From: Collimonas humicola
Lineage (GTDB): Bacteria; Pseudomonadota; Gammaproteobacteria; Burkholderiales; Burkholderiaceae_D
Length of the DNA stretch: 64,000 nt
Reading direction: 5' to 3'
NCBI RefSeq assembly: GCF_018304945.1
Contig: NZ_JAGQEE010000005.1
Coordinates: forward strand, 62,001-126,000
Within the stretch, counting starts at the first letter, position 1, and the number at the start of each line of letters is the position of its first letter. A program made the translations under genes and the position numbers. Of the stretch, positions 16,067 through 26,314 are shown piece after piece. Below the pieces are notes generated by a model that saw nothing but the letters and a program-made list of their open reading frames with translations, ran no database searches and had not been told where the DNA came from.

Positions 16067-18385
16067 ATGAAAAGCAATCCAATATCCCCAATATCCCAAG
16101 CCGGTAATTATTTATCACATAATTTGCCCGCTGCCATACCTGCTGCTTTGCGTGCCGAAGTGACAACTCAGCTTGCCCCGGCCGAGGAAATCCTTGCGTC
16201 CCTGGCGATCGATCTCAACGCCTCGCTGCATTTTGCGCAAGGGCTGGTGCTGGTCACCAATCAGCGCGTGCTGGCCAGGATGGCCGACGACAGCAGCTGG
16301 CGCGACTGGAGTTACCGTTCCGGCCTCAAGCTTGGCCATCACGATCATGCCGGCGTCGGCAGCCTGGAGTTGCATGATGAGCAACAGCAGCTGGCAAGCT
16401 GGCGCTATACGCTCGGACTGAATCTGGATGCGCTGCGCCTGATCAAGGTCTTCGAGCAGCAGCGCGACGACCGGCTGGCGGGGCGTTCCGCCTTGCGCGA
16501 AGAGCAGGCCACTTGTCCGCAATGCGACGCGCCGCTGCCTGCGGACAGCGAGGAGTGCCTGATCTGTCCCGAAAAAGGCGCGGCGCCTTCGTCGACCTGG
16601 GCCTTGTTCCGCCTGGCGCGCTTTGCCAAGCCCTACAAGGGCATGCTGCTGCTGGGTTTCGTGCTGATGCTCATTTCCACCGCCGCCACCCTGGTGCCGC
16701 CTTATCTGATGGGCCCCCTGATGGACAATGTGCTGATTCCTTATCAGAACGGCAAACCCATCAATACCGACCTGGTCAAGCTGTATCTGTCCGGACTGCT
16801 GGCTTCTGCGCTGGTGGCCTGGAGCCTGGGCTGGGCCCGCACCTATATTTTGGCGCTGGTCAGCGAGCGCATCGGCGCCAACCTGCGCACCACCACCTAT
16901 GAACACCTGCTGCGCCTGTCGCAGGAATATTTCGGCGGCAAGCGCACCGGCGACCTGATGGCGCGCATCGGCTCGGAAAGCGACCGCATTTGCGTGTTCC
17001 TGTCCCTGCATCTGCTGGACTTCGCCATCGACGTCCTGATGATCATCATGACTGCGGTGATCCTGTTCTCGATCAATCCGTGGCTGGCGCTGGTGACCCT
17101 GGTGCCGCTGCCGTTCATCGCCTGGATGATCCATCTGGTGCGCGACCGCCTCAAGCACGGTTTTGAAAAGATCGACCGCATCTGGGCCGAAGTCACCAAT
17201 GTGCTGGCCGATACGATCCCCGGCATCCGGGTGGTCAAGGCTTTCGCCCAGGAAAAGCGCGAAGCCACGCGTTTCCGCGACGCCAACCAGCACAACCTGC
17301 TGGTCAACGACCGTGTCAACAAGATCTGGTCGCTGTTTTCACCGACCGTGACCCTGCTGACCGAAGTCGGTCTGCTGGTGGTCTGGGTATTCGGTATCTG
17401 GCAGGTTTCCAGGAACCAGATCACGGTCGGGGTGCTGGCCTCGTTCCTGGCTTACATCAGCCGCTTCTATACCCGCCTCGATTCGATGAGCCGGATTGTC
17501 TCGGTGACGCAAAAGGCAGCGGTCGGCGCCAAGCGGATTTTCGAGATTCTCGATCATGTCTCCAGCGTTCCTGAGCCGGCCAACCCGGTCCATCTGGAAA
17601 ACGTCAAGGGCGCCATCGAATTGCGCGACATCGGTTTCCGCTACGGCAATCGGGCGGTGATGCGCGGCGTCAGTCTGGATATCAAGCCGGGCGAGATGAT
17701 CGGCCTGGTCGGCCACAGCGGTTCCGGCAAGAGCACGCTGGTGAACCTGATCTGCCGTTTCTACGACGTCTCGGAAGGATCGATACGCATCGATGGCGTC
17801 GATATCCGTTCGATGCCGATCTCGGAATATCGACGCAATATCGGCCTGGTGCTGCAGGAACCGTTCCTGTTCTTCGGCACCATTGCCGAGAACATTTGCT
17901 ACGGCAAGCCCGAGGCTACGCGCGAGGAAATCGTTGCCGCTGCCCGTGCCGCCCACGCCCATGAATTCATCCTGCGCCTGCCGCAAGGCTATGACTCGCT
18001 GGTCGGCGAGCGCGGCCAGGCGCTGTCGGGCGGCGAACGCCAGCGCATCTCGATCGCGCGCGCGCTGCTGATCGATCCGCGCATCCTGATCATGGACGAA
18101 GCCACCTCATCGGTGGATACAACAACTGAAAAAGAAATCCAGAAAGCGCTCGACAACCTGGTGCAGGGGCGCACCACGATTGCCATCGCGCACCGTCTGT
18201 CGACCTTGCGCAAGGCCGACCGCCTGGTAGTGCTGGACCGCGGCCAGATCGTTGAAGTCGGCAGCCATGACGAACTGATGCTGCGCGAAGGCGCCTACTA
18301 CCGCCTGTACCAGGCGCAGTTGCGCAATCCTGAAGGCGAAGGCGAGCCGCAATTGGTCGACGAAGATAGCGAAGAGAACGTATGA
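16067..18385 (+). CDS. Cyanophycin-locus ABC transporter, fused permease and ATPase with a zinc ribbon
   Basis: A 772-aa exporter-type half transporter. An N-terminal soluble region (~1-145) is followed by a four-Cys zinc-ribbon (Cys150, 153, 164, 167 in CPQC...CLIC), a six-helix ABC transmembrane domain (~185-480), and a nucleotide-binding domain with Walker A GHSGSGKST (Lys ~555), signature LSGGERQR and Walker B ILIMDEATSS. It acts as a dimer in the inner membrane; the substrate is unknown. Divergent from the cph genes and overlapping the next gene by four bases, it matches what I recall annotated as 'cyanophycin metabolism-associated ABC transporter'. A link to polymer precursors or degradation peptides is inferred from position. 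Confidence 0.88.
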   Translation: MKSNPISPISQAGNYLSHNLPAAIPAALRAEVTTQLAPAEEILASLAIDLNASLHFAQGLVLVTNQRVLARMADDSSWRDWSYRSGLKLGHHDHAGVGSLELHDEQQQLASWRYTLGLNLDALRLIKVFEQQRDDRLAGRSALREEQATCPQCDAPLPADSEECLICPEKGAAPSSTWALFRLARFAKPYKGMLLLGFVLMLISTAATLVPPYLMGPLMDNVLIPYQNGKPINTDLVKLYLSGLLASALVAWSLGWARTYILALVSERIGANLRTTTYEHLLRLSQEYFGGKRTGDLMARIGSESDRICVFLSLHLLDFAIDVLMIIMTAVILFSINPWLALVTLVPLPFIAWMIHLVRDRLKHGFEKIDRIWAEVTNVLADTIPGIRVVKAFAQEKREATRFRDANQHNLLVNDRVNKIWSLFSPTVTLLTEVGLLVVWVFGIWQVSRNQITVGVLASFLAYISRFYTRLDSMSRIVSVTQKAAVGAKRIFEILDHVSSVPEPANPVHLENVKGAIELRDIGFRYGNRAVMRGVSLDIKPGEMIGLVGHSGSGKSTLVNLICRFYDVSEGSIRIDGVDIRSMPISEYRRNIGLVLQEPFLFFGTIAENICYGKPEATREEIVAAARAAHAHEFILRLPQGYDSLVGERGQALSGGERQRISIARALLIDPRILIMDEATSSVDTTTEKEIQKALDNLVQGRTTIAIAHRLSTLRKADRLVVLDRGQIVEVGSHDELMLREGAYYRLYQAQLRNPEGEGEPQLVDEDSEENV

Positions 18386-18852
18386 CGACACATGATTTCA
18401 AATTGAGCCGCAACGCTTTCGGCCGCCTGGTGTATACAGCCGCCGATGGCGCGGTGCATGAAGGGGTGGTGCCGGTGCGGGCCTTTCCGATTGGCGCGCC
18501 GGACGACGGCCTGTCGCTGGTCAGCGCCGACGGCCACGAACTGTCCTGGATCAGCCGCTTGTCGGATCTGCCGGATGAGACCCGGGCGATGGTCGAGAAA
18601 GAACTTGCCAGCCGCGAGTTCATGCCGGAAATCAAGCGCATCCAGAGAGTATCCAGCTACACCGCGCCCAGCATCTGGCATGTGGAAACCAATCGCGGCG
18701 ATGCTTCTTTCACCCTCAAGGGCGAGGAAGATATCCGCCGTATCGTGGCGACCAGCCTGCTGATCGCCGACAGCCATGGCGTGCAGTTCCTGATCCGGGA
18801 TACGCAGGCGCTGGACAAGGCCAGCCGCAAGATCCTGGATCGTTTCCTGTAA
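18382..18852 (+). CDS. DUF1854 protein associated with the cyanophycin locus
   Basis: A 156-aa soluble protein without a signal peptide or membrane helix. It begins FKLSRNAFGRLVYTAADG and contains PVRAFPIGAPDDGLSLVSADGHELSWI and a C-terminal GVQFLIRDTQALDKASRKILDRFL, which I recognise as the DUF1854 family; no biochemical function is established to my knowledge. Its ATG overlaps the ABC gene's stop (ATGA), so the two are translationally coupled and probably work together. The next gene is convergent, 51 bases away, with an imperfect GC-rich hairpin (about 18860-18890) between them. Confidence 0.85.
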   Translation: MTTHDFKLSRNAFGRLVYTAADGAVHEGVVPVRAFPIGAPDDGLSLVSADGHELSWISRLSDLPDETRAMVEKELASREFMPEIKRIQRVSSYTAPSIWHVETNRGDASFTLKGEEDIRRIVATSLLIADSHGVQFLIRDTQALDKASRKILDRFL

Positions 18853-18903
18853 TTGATTTTGCGCGTGGGCAGGTTGTTCTGCCCGCGCAGTGCTTCCAAA
18901 TTC

Positions 18904-19650
18904 CTAGAACTGCTCGTCCGCCCCCAGATAGCGCCATTGCCCCTCGGGCAGATTCCCCAGCTTGACGCCGCCGATCCGTACCCGTTTCAAGCCCAGCACT
19001 TTCAGGCCGACCATGTCGCACATGCGGCGGATCTGGCGTTTCTTGCCTTCGCGCAGGGTAAAACTCAGCTGATCCTCGTTCTGCCATTTGACGATGGCCG
19101 GCTTGAGGCGCTTGCCGTCCAGCGTCAGGCCGTGGTTGAGGCGGCGCAGTTCGGCGTCGGGCAGCTTGTCGCCTTTGGTATAGCGCACCCGCACCAGGTA
19201 TTCCTTGTCGACGCTGGTCTCTTCGCCGATCAGGTGCTTGGCGATGCGGCCATCCTGGGTCAGCACCAGCAGGCCGACCGAGTCGATGTCGAGACGGCCG
19301 GCGGGCACCAGGCTGCGCAGCTGGGTCGGATGGAACAGGGTAGGCGAGGGGTCTTCGCTCCAGCGGTTGGCTTCCTTGATCAGCGCCACCGCCGGCTGGT
19401 AGCCGTCTTCGGCCTGGCCGCTGACATAGCCGACCGGCTTGTTGATCAGGATGGTGACGCGCTTCGATTGTTCGGCGGCGGCCTGGCGTTCGACGCTGAT
19501 GCGCTGGCTCGGCAGCACCTTGCTGCCGAGTTCCGAGACGACGATGCCGTCGACCCGCACCCAGCCGCGCGCGATCCACTCGTCGGCCTCGCGGCGCGAG
19601 CATAGCCCGAGTTCTGACATGCGTTTGGAAAGGCGTAGTGGTTCAGTCAT
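18904..19650 (-). CDS. rRNA pseudouridine synthase, RsuA/RluB/E/F family
   Basis: A 248-aa enzyme that isomerises a uridine in ribosomal RNA. An N-terminal S4 RNA-binding domain (LSKRMSELGLCSRREADEWI, residues ~6-65) is followed by the synthase domain with the catalytic-Asp motif GRLDIDSVGLLVLTQDG, the KEYLVRV strand and the C-terminal REGKKRQIRRMCDMVGLKV motif of this subfamily. Length and motifs fit RluF-like enzymes best, but the target base cannot be decided from sequence, so no symbol is given. It lies 84 bases downstream of glnD on the same strand. Confidence 0.88.
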   Translation of the reverse strand: MTEPLRLSKRMSELGLCSRREADEWIARGWVRVDGIVVSELGSKVLPSQRISVERQAAAEQSKRVTILINKPVGYVSGQAEDGYQPAVALIKEANRWSEDPSPTLFHPTQLRSLVPAGRLDIDSVGLLVLTQDGRIAKHLIGEETSVDKEYLVRVRYTKGDKLPDAELRRLNHGLTLDGKRLKPAIVKWQNEDQLSFTLREGKKRQIRRMCDMVGLKVLGLKRVRIGGVKLGNLPEGQWRYLGADEQF

Positions 19651-19682
19651 GATGTGTGAATAAAAAATATAAAATCTACAGC

Positions 19683-19710
19683 CGTCATTCCCGCGTTCGC
19701 GGGAATGACG
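19683..19710. repeat. GTCATTCCCGCG-type REP palindrome
   Basis: CGTCATTCCCGCG (19683-19695) and CGCGGGAATGACG (19698-19710) form a perfect 13-bp stem with a TT loop, in the glnD-pseudouridine synthase spacer. This palindrome type is scattered through many betaproteobacterial genomes. On the minus strand an AT-rich stretch follows, so it may also act as a weak glnD terminator. Confidence 0.7.
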
Positions 19711-19734
19711 AAGGGTGCTTCGATGAAGTTCATC

Positions 19735-22287
19735 TCAAATGTGCAAAGCATCCAGCAAATCGGTCTCAAGCTGGATCTGCATGCGCGCATGGTTGAGCGC
19801 GTTGCCGTCCACCAGGAAGACGTCTTCGACGCGCTCGCCGAGGGTCATGATCTTGGCGGTGTGCAGGTTGATCTTGTGCTTGGCCAGCACACTGGCGACC
19901 GAGTACAGCAGGCCGGTACGGTCGTTGGCGGTGATCGACAGCAGGTAGTACTGGCCGCGGTCGTCCGGCCGCAGGTCGACCGTCGGCGTCAGCGGGAAGG
20001 TGCGCGAGAGCCGCGACAGGCGGCCGCGCGACGCTGCCGGCAGGGCGCTGTCGGTTTGCAGCAGGGCGGTCAGTTCGTGCTCGATCAGGTTGATGATGTC
20101 GCGGTAGTGCTTGGCGAACAGCGGCGCGCTGATCAGGAAGGAGTCAAGCGCGTAGCCGTGGCGCGTGGTCTGGATCTTGGCGTCGAGGATGCTGAAATTC
20201 TTGCTGTCGAAATAGCTGCAGATGCGGATGAACAGGTCGCTGCGGTCCTTGGTGTAGACCGCCACCTGCAAGCCTTCGCCGATCGGCGCCAGGCGGCATT
20301 TGACGATAGGCGCCGGGTTGTCGATCTGGTTATAGAAGGAGCGGGTTTGCCAGGCGATATCGGAGGCGTCATGGCGCAGGAAGTAAGCGACGTCGAGCTG
20401 CTGCCACAGCGCTTCATGGGCGTCCGGCGGCAAGCCGTACAGGCGCAGGGTCTTCAGCGCTTCTTCCTGGCGGTTCTTCAGCTCGCGGTCGGCCGACGGC
20501 GTCTCGCCTCCCAGCACCCGCAAGGTCATGCGGTACAGGTCTTCCAGCAGCTTGCCTTTCCAGGCGTTCCACACCTTGGGACTGGTGCCGCGGATATCGG
20601 CCACCGTCAGCAGGTAAAGCGCGGTCAGGTGGCGTTCATCCTTGACCGTGCCGGCAAAGTGCAGGATCACTTCCGGATCCGACAGATCCTGCTTTTGCGC
20701 CACTTGCGACATGGTCAGGTGGTGCTCGACCAGGAACACCACCAGCGCGGTGTCCTGCGGCGCCAGGCCATGGTGCTGGCAGAAATGCAGGGCGTCGGTC
20801 ATGCCCAGCTTGGAGTGGTCGCCGCCGCGGCCCTTGGCGATATCGTGGAACAGGGCGGCTACATACAGCAGCCAGGGGCGCGGAAAATTGGCGATCAGCT
20901 GGCTGCAGAACGGGTATTCGTGGGCGTGTTCGCTCATGGTGAAGCGGCGTACGTTGCGCACCACCATCAGGATGTGCTGGTCGACGGTGTAGACGTGAAA
21001 CAGGTCGTGCTGCATCTGGCCGACGATGCGCCGGAAGTTCGGCAGGTAGCGGCCCAGGATGCTGGTCTGGTTCATGCCGCGCAGCGCGTGGGTAATCCCT
21101 TGCGGCGCCTGGATGATCTGGATGAACAGCGAACGGTTGACCGGATCGCGGCGGAAGGCGTTGTCGATCTTGACGCGTGCATGCCATAGCGCACGCCGGG
21201 TGCGCGCCGTCATGTCGCGCAGCTCGCTGTGCTGCGCCAGCAGCAGGAACAGTTCCAGCATGGCCGACGGCGTGGTCTTGAACAGGTCGTCGTGGGCGAT
21301 GTCGATCAGGCGGTTGAGATGGTTGAAGCGCTCGTTGATGCGCTGCGGCACCATCGGCTGCGGGAACAGCTGCACTTCAATGTTCTGCAGCAGGATGGTG
21401 TTGAGCTGGGTCACCGCCTTGGCGGCCCAGTAGTAGCGCTGCATCAGGTATTCGCTGGCGCGCCGCGTTTCCGTGGTCTGGAAGCCGAGCGCTTCGGCGA
21501 TCGGCGTCTGCACGTCGAACACCAGGCGGTCTTCGCGCCGGTTGGTGTAGATGTGCAGGCGGATGCGGATATCCTTGAAGGCGCGCTCCTGGCGCGACAG
21601 CTGGCGCGCTTCCGCCGCCGTGATCAGGCCGTGCTTGGCCAGCTTGGGCCAGGACTCGCCGAGCCCGGCGGCCTTGGCCACCCACAGGATCACCTGCAGG
21701 TCGCGCAGGCCGCCCGGGCTTTCCTTGCAGTTCGGCTCCAGGCTGTAGGGCGTGTCTTCATACTTGACGTGGCGCTGGCGCATTTCCAGGATCTTTTCCT
21801 GGAAAAAGGCGCAGGGATCCATCGCCGCGCTGCAACGCTCCTGCAGCTGATGGAACAAGGCTTGGTTGCCGCTCACCAGGCGCGCTTCCAGCAGGCTGGT
21901 CTGCACCGTGATGTCTGCCGCCGATTCGCTCAGGCACTCGTCGACGGTGCGGATGCTGTGGCCGATTTCCAGTCCGATGTCCCAGAACAGCTGGACCAGC
22001 TGCTCCAGCCGCGGTTTCAGTTCGGCATCAGGTGCGGCGCCCAGCAGGATCAGCACATCGACGTCGGAGTGGGGGAACAGTTCGCCGCGGCCATAGCCGC
22101 CGACCGCCACCAGCGCCGCCGATGCCGGCATGCCGAGCATTTTCCAGGCCTGGGTCAGGGCAAGGTCGACGCTGCGGCGCAGCGCTGTCAGCAGTTCGCC
22201 GGGTTTGCCCTCTGCCAGGAATGCGGAGATGATGACTTGCCGCTCGGTTCTAAGCTGTTGTTTCAGGGTCGCGGCAAGTGTCGTCAT
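19735..22287 (-). CDS. glnD: Bifunctional uridylyltransferase/uridylyl-removing enzyme GlnD
   Basis: An 850-aa cytoplasmic nitrogen sensor that uridylylates PII proteins when glutamine is low and removes UMP when it is high. The nucleotidyltransferase domain shows [17 protein letters not shown] with the catalytic Asp pair; the HD hydrolase domain has [14 protein letters not shown] near the middle; two C-terminal ACT domains (residues ~675-760 and ~785-850) bind glutamine. Length agrees with the family (~860-890 aa). map lies upstream on the same strand, with 39 bases between its stop and the glnD start. Confidence 0.97.
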   Translation of the reverse strand: MTTLAATLKQQLRTERQVIISAFLAEGKPGELLTALRRSVDLALTQAWKMLGMPASAALVAVGGYGRGELFPHSDVDVLILLGAAPDAELKPRLEQLVQLFWDIGLEIGHSIRTVDECLSESAADITVQTSLLEARLVSGNQALFHQLQERCSAAMDPCAFFQEKILEMRQRHVKYEDTPYSLEPNCKESPGGLRDLQVILWVAKAAGLGESWPKLAKHGLITAAEARQLSRQERAFKDIRIRLHIYTNRREDRLVFDVQTPIAEALGFQTTETRRASEYLMQRYYWAAKAVTQLNTILLQNIEVQLFPQPMVPQRINERFNHLNRLIDIAHDDLFKTTPSAMLELFLLLAQHSELRDMTARTRRALWHARVKIDNAFRRDPVNRSLFIQIIQAPQGITHALRGMNQTSILGRYLPNFRRIVGQMQHDLFHVYTVDQHILMVVRNVRRFTMSEHAHEYPFCSQLIANFPRPWLLYVAALFHDIAKGRGGDHSKLGMTDALHFCQHHGLAPQDTALVVFLVEHHLTMSQVAQKQDLSDPEVILHFAGTVKDERHLTALYLLTVADIRGTSPKVWNAWKGKLLEDLYRMTLRVLGGETPSADRELKNRQEEALKTLRLYGLPPDAHEALWQQLDVAYFLRHDASDIAWQTRSFYNQIDNPAPIVKCRLAPIGEGLQVAVYTKDRSDLFIRICSYFDSKNFSILDAKIQTTRHGYALDSFLISAPLFAKHYRDIINLIEHELTALLQTDSALPAASRGRLSRLSRTFPLTPTVDLRPDDRGQYYLLSITANDRTGLLYSVASVLAKHKINLHTAKIMTLGERVEDVFLVDGNALNHARMQIQLETDLLDALHI

Positions 22288-22326
22288 GTACGGCGTTCAA
22301 TGCTTGAGAAATAGGTGCAGATGTGA

Positions 22327-23148
22327 TCAGGCGGCAGCCGCTGCCTGCTGGACGAATGCCGGCGGCGGCGGCGTGCCGGCCGACACGGTCAGCACTTCAT
22401 AGCCGGTTTCGGTCACCAGCACAGTATGCTCCCATTGGGCGGAGAGGCTGCGATCCTTGGTCTTGATGGTCCAGCCGTCGCCCATTTCACGGATGTCGCG
22501 GCGGCCGGCGTTGATCATCGGCTCGACCGTGAAGATCATGCCGGCTTCCAGCCGCTCCAGCGTGCCGGGACGGCCGTAGTGCAAGACCTGCGGCTCTTCG
22601 TGGAATACCTTGCCGATGCCGTGGCCGCAGAATTCGCGCACCACGCTGTAGCCGGCTTTCTCGGCGTGCTGCTGGATGACGTGGCCGATATCGCCCAAGT
22701 GCGCGCCGGGCTTGATCTTGGCGATTCCCAGCCACATGCATTCATAGGTGATGTCGCCCAGGCGCTTGGCCATGATCGACGGTTCGCCGACATAGAACAT
22801 GCGGCTGGTGTCGCCGTGGTAGCCGTTCTTGATGATAGTGATGTCGAGATTCACCACGTCGCCGTTCTTCAGTACCTTGTCGCCCGGAATGCCATGGCAG
22901 ATGACATCGTTGACCGAAGTGCAGATGGCTTTCGGGTACGGGGTATAGCCGGGCGGGCAATAGTTGAGTGGCGCCGGGATGGAATCTTGCACGTTTGTCA
23001 TGAATTCGTGGCACAGACGGTCCAGCTCGCCGGTGGTCACGCCGGCTTTGACGAAGGGCGTGATGTAATCGAGCACCTCGGAGGCAAGCTTGCCGGCGAT
23101 GCGCATGCCGGCGATATCCTCGGCGGTTTTGATGGAAATAGTGGTCAT
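22327..23148 (-). CDS. map: Type I methionine aminopeptidase
   Basis: A 273-aa cytoplasmic metallo-enzyme that removes the initiator Met from nascent proteins. The family's five metal ligands fall in NLDITIIKNGYHGDTSRMF (two Asp), FCGHGIGKVFHEEP (His), MIFTVEPMI (Glu) and the late WEHTVLVTE (Glu). The frame is open 18 codons further upstream, but MTTISIKTAEDIAGMRIAGK is the usual N terminus, so 23148 is chosen. It is divergent from rpsB, the classical arrangement, with a 341-base spacer. Confidence 0.96.
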   Translation of the reverse strand: MTTISIKTAEDIAGMRIAGKLASEVLDYITPFVKAGVTTGELDRLCHEFMTNVQDSIPAPLNYCPPGYTPYPKAICTSVNDVICHGIPGDKVLKNGDVVNLDITIIKNGYHGDTSRMFYVGEPSIMAKRLGDITYECMWLGIAKIKPGAHLGDIGHVIQQHAEKAGYSVVREFCGHGIGKVFHEEPQVLHYGRPGTLERLEAGMIFTVEPMINAGRRDIREMGDGWTIKTKDRSLSAQWEHTVLVTETGYEVLTVSAGTPPPPAFVQQAAAAA

Positions 23149-23307
23149 AGGTAAGAAGAGAAGCTGAGATATAAGGGCAAATCCGCTGGCAAGGGCGCGC
23201 AACCACCGTAAAAACGGGCAAAAATGGATAAAGGCGGCCGGGATTCATTCAGGTAACGATTATAAACGAGCATCACAAGATGCGCTTAAAGTTATGGCTC
23301 CCGGGAC

Positions 23308-23337
23308 TTGAAGAAGTCATGGGTTTTGGGTTACAAT
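23308..23337 (+). promoter_or_regulatory. Candidate sigma-70 promoter for rpsB
   Basis: TTGAAG (23308-23313) and TACAAT (23332-23337) are separated by 18 bases, giving a 5' leader of about 145 bases before the rpsB ATG at 23490. A long rpsB leader fits the known feedback control of this gene by ribosomal protein S2, but no specific S2-binding fold was traced. The rest of the 341-base map-rpsB spacer shows no gene; an open frame running from 23280 into rpsB is considered leader. Confidence 0.5.
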
Positions 23338-23489
23338 CTTGGGTTAGCTCGAATTGCTATTGGGCTATACCGACGCTGTTGTCGTTAATTGTATGTTTTA
23401 AAAACGCGAATCCGCTCGAAAAGGGTGCTGTCCCGCCGGTAGGCAAGGCAGTGACTGAGCAGATTCCAGACCCAACCCTGGAGAAAATT

Positions 23490-24242
23490 ATGTCCGTAAC
23501 AATGCGTGAAATGCTGGAAGCCGGTGTCCACTTCGGTCACCAAACCCGTTTCTGGAACCCAAAGATGGCGCCGTTCATCTTCGGTCACCGCAACAAGATT
23601 CATATCGTCAACCTGGAAAAAACCCTGGGCATGTACCAAGAGGCGATGAAGTACATCCGCCAATTGTCGTCCAACCGCGGCAACATCCTGTTTGTCGGCA
23701 CCAAGCGCCAGGCGCGCGAAATCGTTGCCGCTGAAGCAGCGCGTTCGGGTTCGCCTTTCGTCGACCAGCGCTGGCTGGGCGGCATGCTGACCAACTTCAA
23801 GACCATCAAGACATCGATCAAGCGCCTGAAAGAAATGGAAGCTTCGATTGAAGACGGTTCGGTTGAGAAGCTGAGCAAAAAAGAAGGCCTGATGTTCCAG
23901 CGCGAGCTGATCAAGCTGCAAAAAGCTATCGGCGGCATCAAGGACATGGGCGGCATTCCTGACGCAATTTTCGTGATCGACGTCGGCTACCACAAGGGCG
24001 CCATCACTGAAGCCGCTAAGCTGGGCATCCCGGTTATCGGCGTGGTTGATACCAACCACTCCCCGGACGGCGTGACTTACGTCATCCCTGGCAACGACGA
24101 CTCGTCCAAGGCAATCGCTTTGTACGCTCGCGGTGTTGCCGATGCCATCCTGGAAGGCCGCGCCAATGCAGTGAACGACGTAGTTGAAGCCATCAAGGGC
24201 GCAGCTGGCGACGAATTCGTTGAAGTTAACGATCAGGCTTAA
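23490..24242 (+). CDS. rpsB: 30S ribosomal protein S2
   Basis: A 250-aa ribosomal protein required for a functional 30S subunit. [22 protein letters not shown] is the characteristic S2 N terminus; [14 protein letters not shown] and [16 protein letters not shown] further along are also family signatures. The reading frame is open for 70 codons upstream, but GGAG at 23480-23483 places the start at 23490. Followed by a terminator and then tsf. Confidence 0.98.
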   Translation: MSVTMREMLEAGVHFGHQTRFWNPKMAPFIFGHRNKIHIVNLEKTLGMYQEAMKYIRQLSSNRGNILFVGTKRQAREIVAAEAARSGSPFVDQRWLGGMLTNFKTIKTSIKRLKEMEASIEDGSVEKLSKKEGLMFQRELIKLQKAIGGIKDMGGIPDAIFVIDVGYHKGAITEAAKLGIPVIGVVDTNHSPDGVTYVIPGNDDSSKAIALYARGVADAILEGRANAVNDVVEAIKGAAGDEFVEVNDQA

Positions 24243-24273
24243 GCCCTGCATCTGAGGTTTCATACTCAGAAGA

Positions 24274-24301
24274 AAAAGGGGGCGTGGTTGCCCCTTTTTT
24301 T
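24274..24301 (+). terminator. Rho-independent terminator after rpsB
   Basis: AAAAAGGGG (24274-24282) pairs with CCCCTTTTT (24292-24300), with the U-run forming part of the stem. It separates rpsB from tsf and would lower read-through, so tsf may also be served by a promoter in the 24302-24462 spacer. Confidence 0.8.
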
Positions 24302-24462
24302 GTATCACTTGCTGGTGTTACATTTGCGTTACACCAGAATTGAACCGACGAAGTTACACCGAATTTACCTGAATATTTTGAATGACGGCGCGCCGGTTGT
24401 TGGCCGCACTGCATGGCAGTAGCGGATCGCCGGCACAGCGTCAACTGAGCTAGGAGAATAGT

Positions 24463-25344
24463 ATGGCGGCAATTACAGCAGCACTGGTAGGCGAACTGCG
24501 CGCAAAGACTGATGCGCCAATGATGGAATGCAAAAAGGCGCTGACCGAAGCTGGCGGCGACATGGACAAGGCAGAAGAAATCCTGCGCGTCAAACTGGGC
24601 GGCAAGGCTTCCAAGGCTGCCTCCCGCGTGACAGCTGAAGGCGTTGTGGCAGCATACATCGCCGGCGGCGTCGGCGCCCTGGTCGAAGTCAACTGCGAAA
24701 CCGACTTCGTCACCAAGAACGACGACTTCCTGGCCCTGGCGAATGCCTGCGCCAAGCTGGTTGCCGAAAACAACCCGGCCGACGTGGCTGCCTTGTCGGC
24801 CCTGCCGCTCAACGACAGCACTGTCGAAGCAACCCGCGCTGCCCTGATCGGCCGTATCGGCGAAAACATGTCGATCCGCCGTTTCACTCGTTTCGACACT
24901 GCCGCCAAGCTGGTTTCCTACCTGCACGGCACGCGCATCGGCGTGATGGTTGAATTCGACGGCGCTGACGAACAAGTCGGCAAAGACGTGGCCATGCACA
25001 TCGCTGCGATGAAGCCGGTTTCGCTGTCGTCCGAGCAAGTACCGGCCGACCTGATCGAAAAAGAGCGTTCGGTGGCAACCCTGAAGGCAGCCGAATCCGG
25101 CAAGCCTGCAGATATCGCCGCCAAGATGATCGAAGGCTCGGTGCAGAAATTCCTGAAGGAAGTTTCCCTGCTGAACCAGACTTTCGTGAAGAACGACAAG
25201 CAAACTGTTGAACAAATGCTGAAGGCTACCAACACCAGCGTGAAAGCGTTCACCATGTTTGTGGTCGGCGAAGGCATCGAGAAGAAACAAGATGACTTCG
25301 CTGCGGAAGTTGCAGCGACAGTTGCTGCGGCCAAGCAGGCGTAA
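24463..25344 (+). CDS. tsf: Translation elongation factor Ts
   Basis: A 293-aa nucleotide-exchange factor for EF-Tu. The N-terminal UBA-like domain ([20 protein letters not shown]) and the EF-Tu-contacting motif [12 protein letters not shown] (residues ~75-86) are clear; the subdomain [16 protein letters not shown] also fits. Length matches the family (~290 aa). AGGAG seven bases before the ATG is a strong ribosome-binding site. A terminator follows directly. Confidence 0.98.
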   Translation: MAAITAALVGELRAKTDAPMMECKKALTEAGGDMDKAEEILRVKLGGKASKAASRVTAEGVVAAYIAGGVGALVEVNCETDFVTKNDDFLALANACAKLVAENNPADVAALSALPLNDSTVEATRAALIGRIGENMSIRRFTRFDTAAKLVSYLHGTRIGVMVEFDGADEQVGKDVAMHIAAMKPVSLSSEQVPADLIEKERSVATLKAAESGKPADIAAKMIEGSVQKFLKEVSLLNQTFVKNDKQTVEQMLKATNTSVKAFTMFVVGEGIEKKQDDFAAEVAATVAAAKQA

Positions 25345-25352
25345 GCAAGAAT

Positions 25353-25377
25353 ACGGGCCGAAAGGCCCGTTTTTTTG
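25353..25377 (+). terminator. Rho-independent terminator after tsf
   Basis: ACGGGCC (25353-25359), GAAA tetraloop, GGCCCGT (25364-25370) and a run of eight T (25370-25377). It separates tsf from pyrH, which begins 221 bases further on. Confidence 0.9.
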
Positions 25378-25597
25378 GCTCTGCGGAATTTTCTTCCCAG
25401 GCCACGGACTAAGGAATGCCTTGCCGTTCCCTTGCTCTCCCAAGAGAGCAGGGAGGCGGCAGGAACCGGCTCCGATTATCCAAAAAGAGCCTGATAGTAG
25501 ATTTTGCTGCAGTTTGGCCTGACAATGGCGCTGCAGTGCTTCAGCTAGGCGTGAATAAAACACAATATCAATCGGAAAGCCACAAGGGGCCCAGACC

Positions 25598-26314
25598 ATG
25601 ACAAAACCAGCTTACAAGCGTGTTCTCCTGAAACTCTCCGGTGAAGCCCTGATGGGCGATGACGCCTACGGCATCAACCGTGCGACGATTGAGCGCATGG
25701 TGGCCGACGTCGCCGAAGTCGCCAAGCTCGGCGTCGAACTGGCGATCGTGATCGGCGGCGGCAATATTTTCCGCGGCGTCGCACCCGGCGCCCAAGGCAT
25801 GGACCGCGCTACCGCAGACTACATGGGCATGCTGGCGACGGTGATGAATTCTCTGGCGCTGGCGGACGCAATGCGTCAGATCGGCCTCACCGCGCGCGTC
25901 ATGTCGGCCATCAGCATCGAACAGGTAGTAGAGCCATACGTGCGGCCCAAGGCGCTGCAATATCTGGAAGAAGACAAGGTTGTCATTTTTGCAGCAGGCA
26001 CCGGCAATCCTTTTTTCACCACCGACACTGCAGCGGCCTTGCGCGGTTCGGAAATCGGCGCTGAAATCGTGCTGAAGGCGACCAAGGTCGACGGCGTCTA
26101 CAGCGCAGATCCAAACAAGGATCCGACCGCGACCCGCTATTCGCACATCACGTTTGACGAAGCGATCACCAAGCATCTGCAAGTCATGGACGCCACGGCG
26201 TTTGCCCTATGCCGCGACCAGAAGCTGCCGATCAAGGTGTTTTCCATCATCAAACCGGGTGCGCTGAAGCGCGTCATCCTGGGTGAGGATGAAGGCACTC
26301 TGGTGCACGTATAA
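25598..26314 (+). CDS. pyrH: UMP kinase
   Basis: A 238-aa amino-acid-kinase-fold enzyme converting UMP to UDP in pyrimidine synthesis. [15 protein letters not shown] (ATP site), [10 protein letters not shown], the long central helix, and [18 protein letters not shown] with a late FDEAITK are family hallmarks; length is as usual. The start at 25598 has only a weak purine-rich ribosome-binding site. The spacer to frr is 106 AT-rich bases with a TATAAT at 26392-26397 but no good -35. Confidence 0.97.
   Translation: MTKPAYKRVLLKLSGEALMGDDAYGINRATIERMVADVAEVAKLGVELAIVIGGGNIFRGVAPGAQGMDRATADYMGMLATVMNSLALADAMRQIGLTARVMSAISIEQVVEPYVRPKALQYLEEDKVVIFAAGTGNPFFTTDTAAALRGSEIGAEIVLKATKVDGVYSADPNKDPTATRYSHITFDEAITKHLQVMDATAFALCRDQKLPIKVFSIIKPGALKRVILGEDEGTLVHV

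Noticed and set aside
18853..18903. Bidirectional terminator between DUF1854 and the pseudouridine synthase
   Set aside because: The GC-rich hairpin has bulges and no T-run on the plus side; too weak to call.
23280..23489. N-terminal extension of ribosomal protein S2
   Set aside because: The 70 extra codons are hydrophobic and unlike S2; a well-spaced GGAG supports the internal start at 23490.
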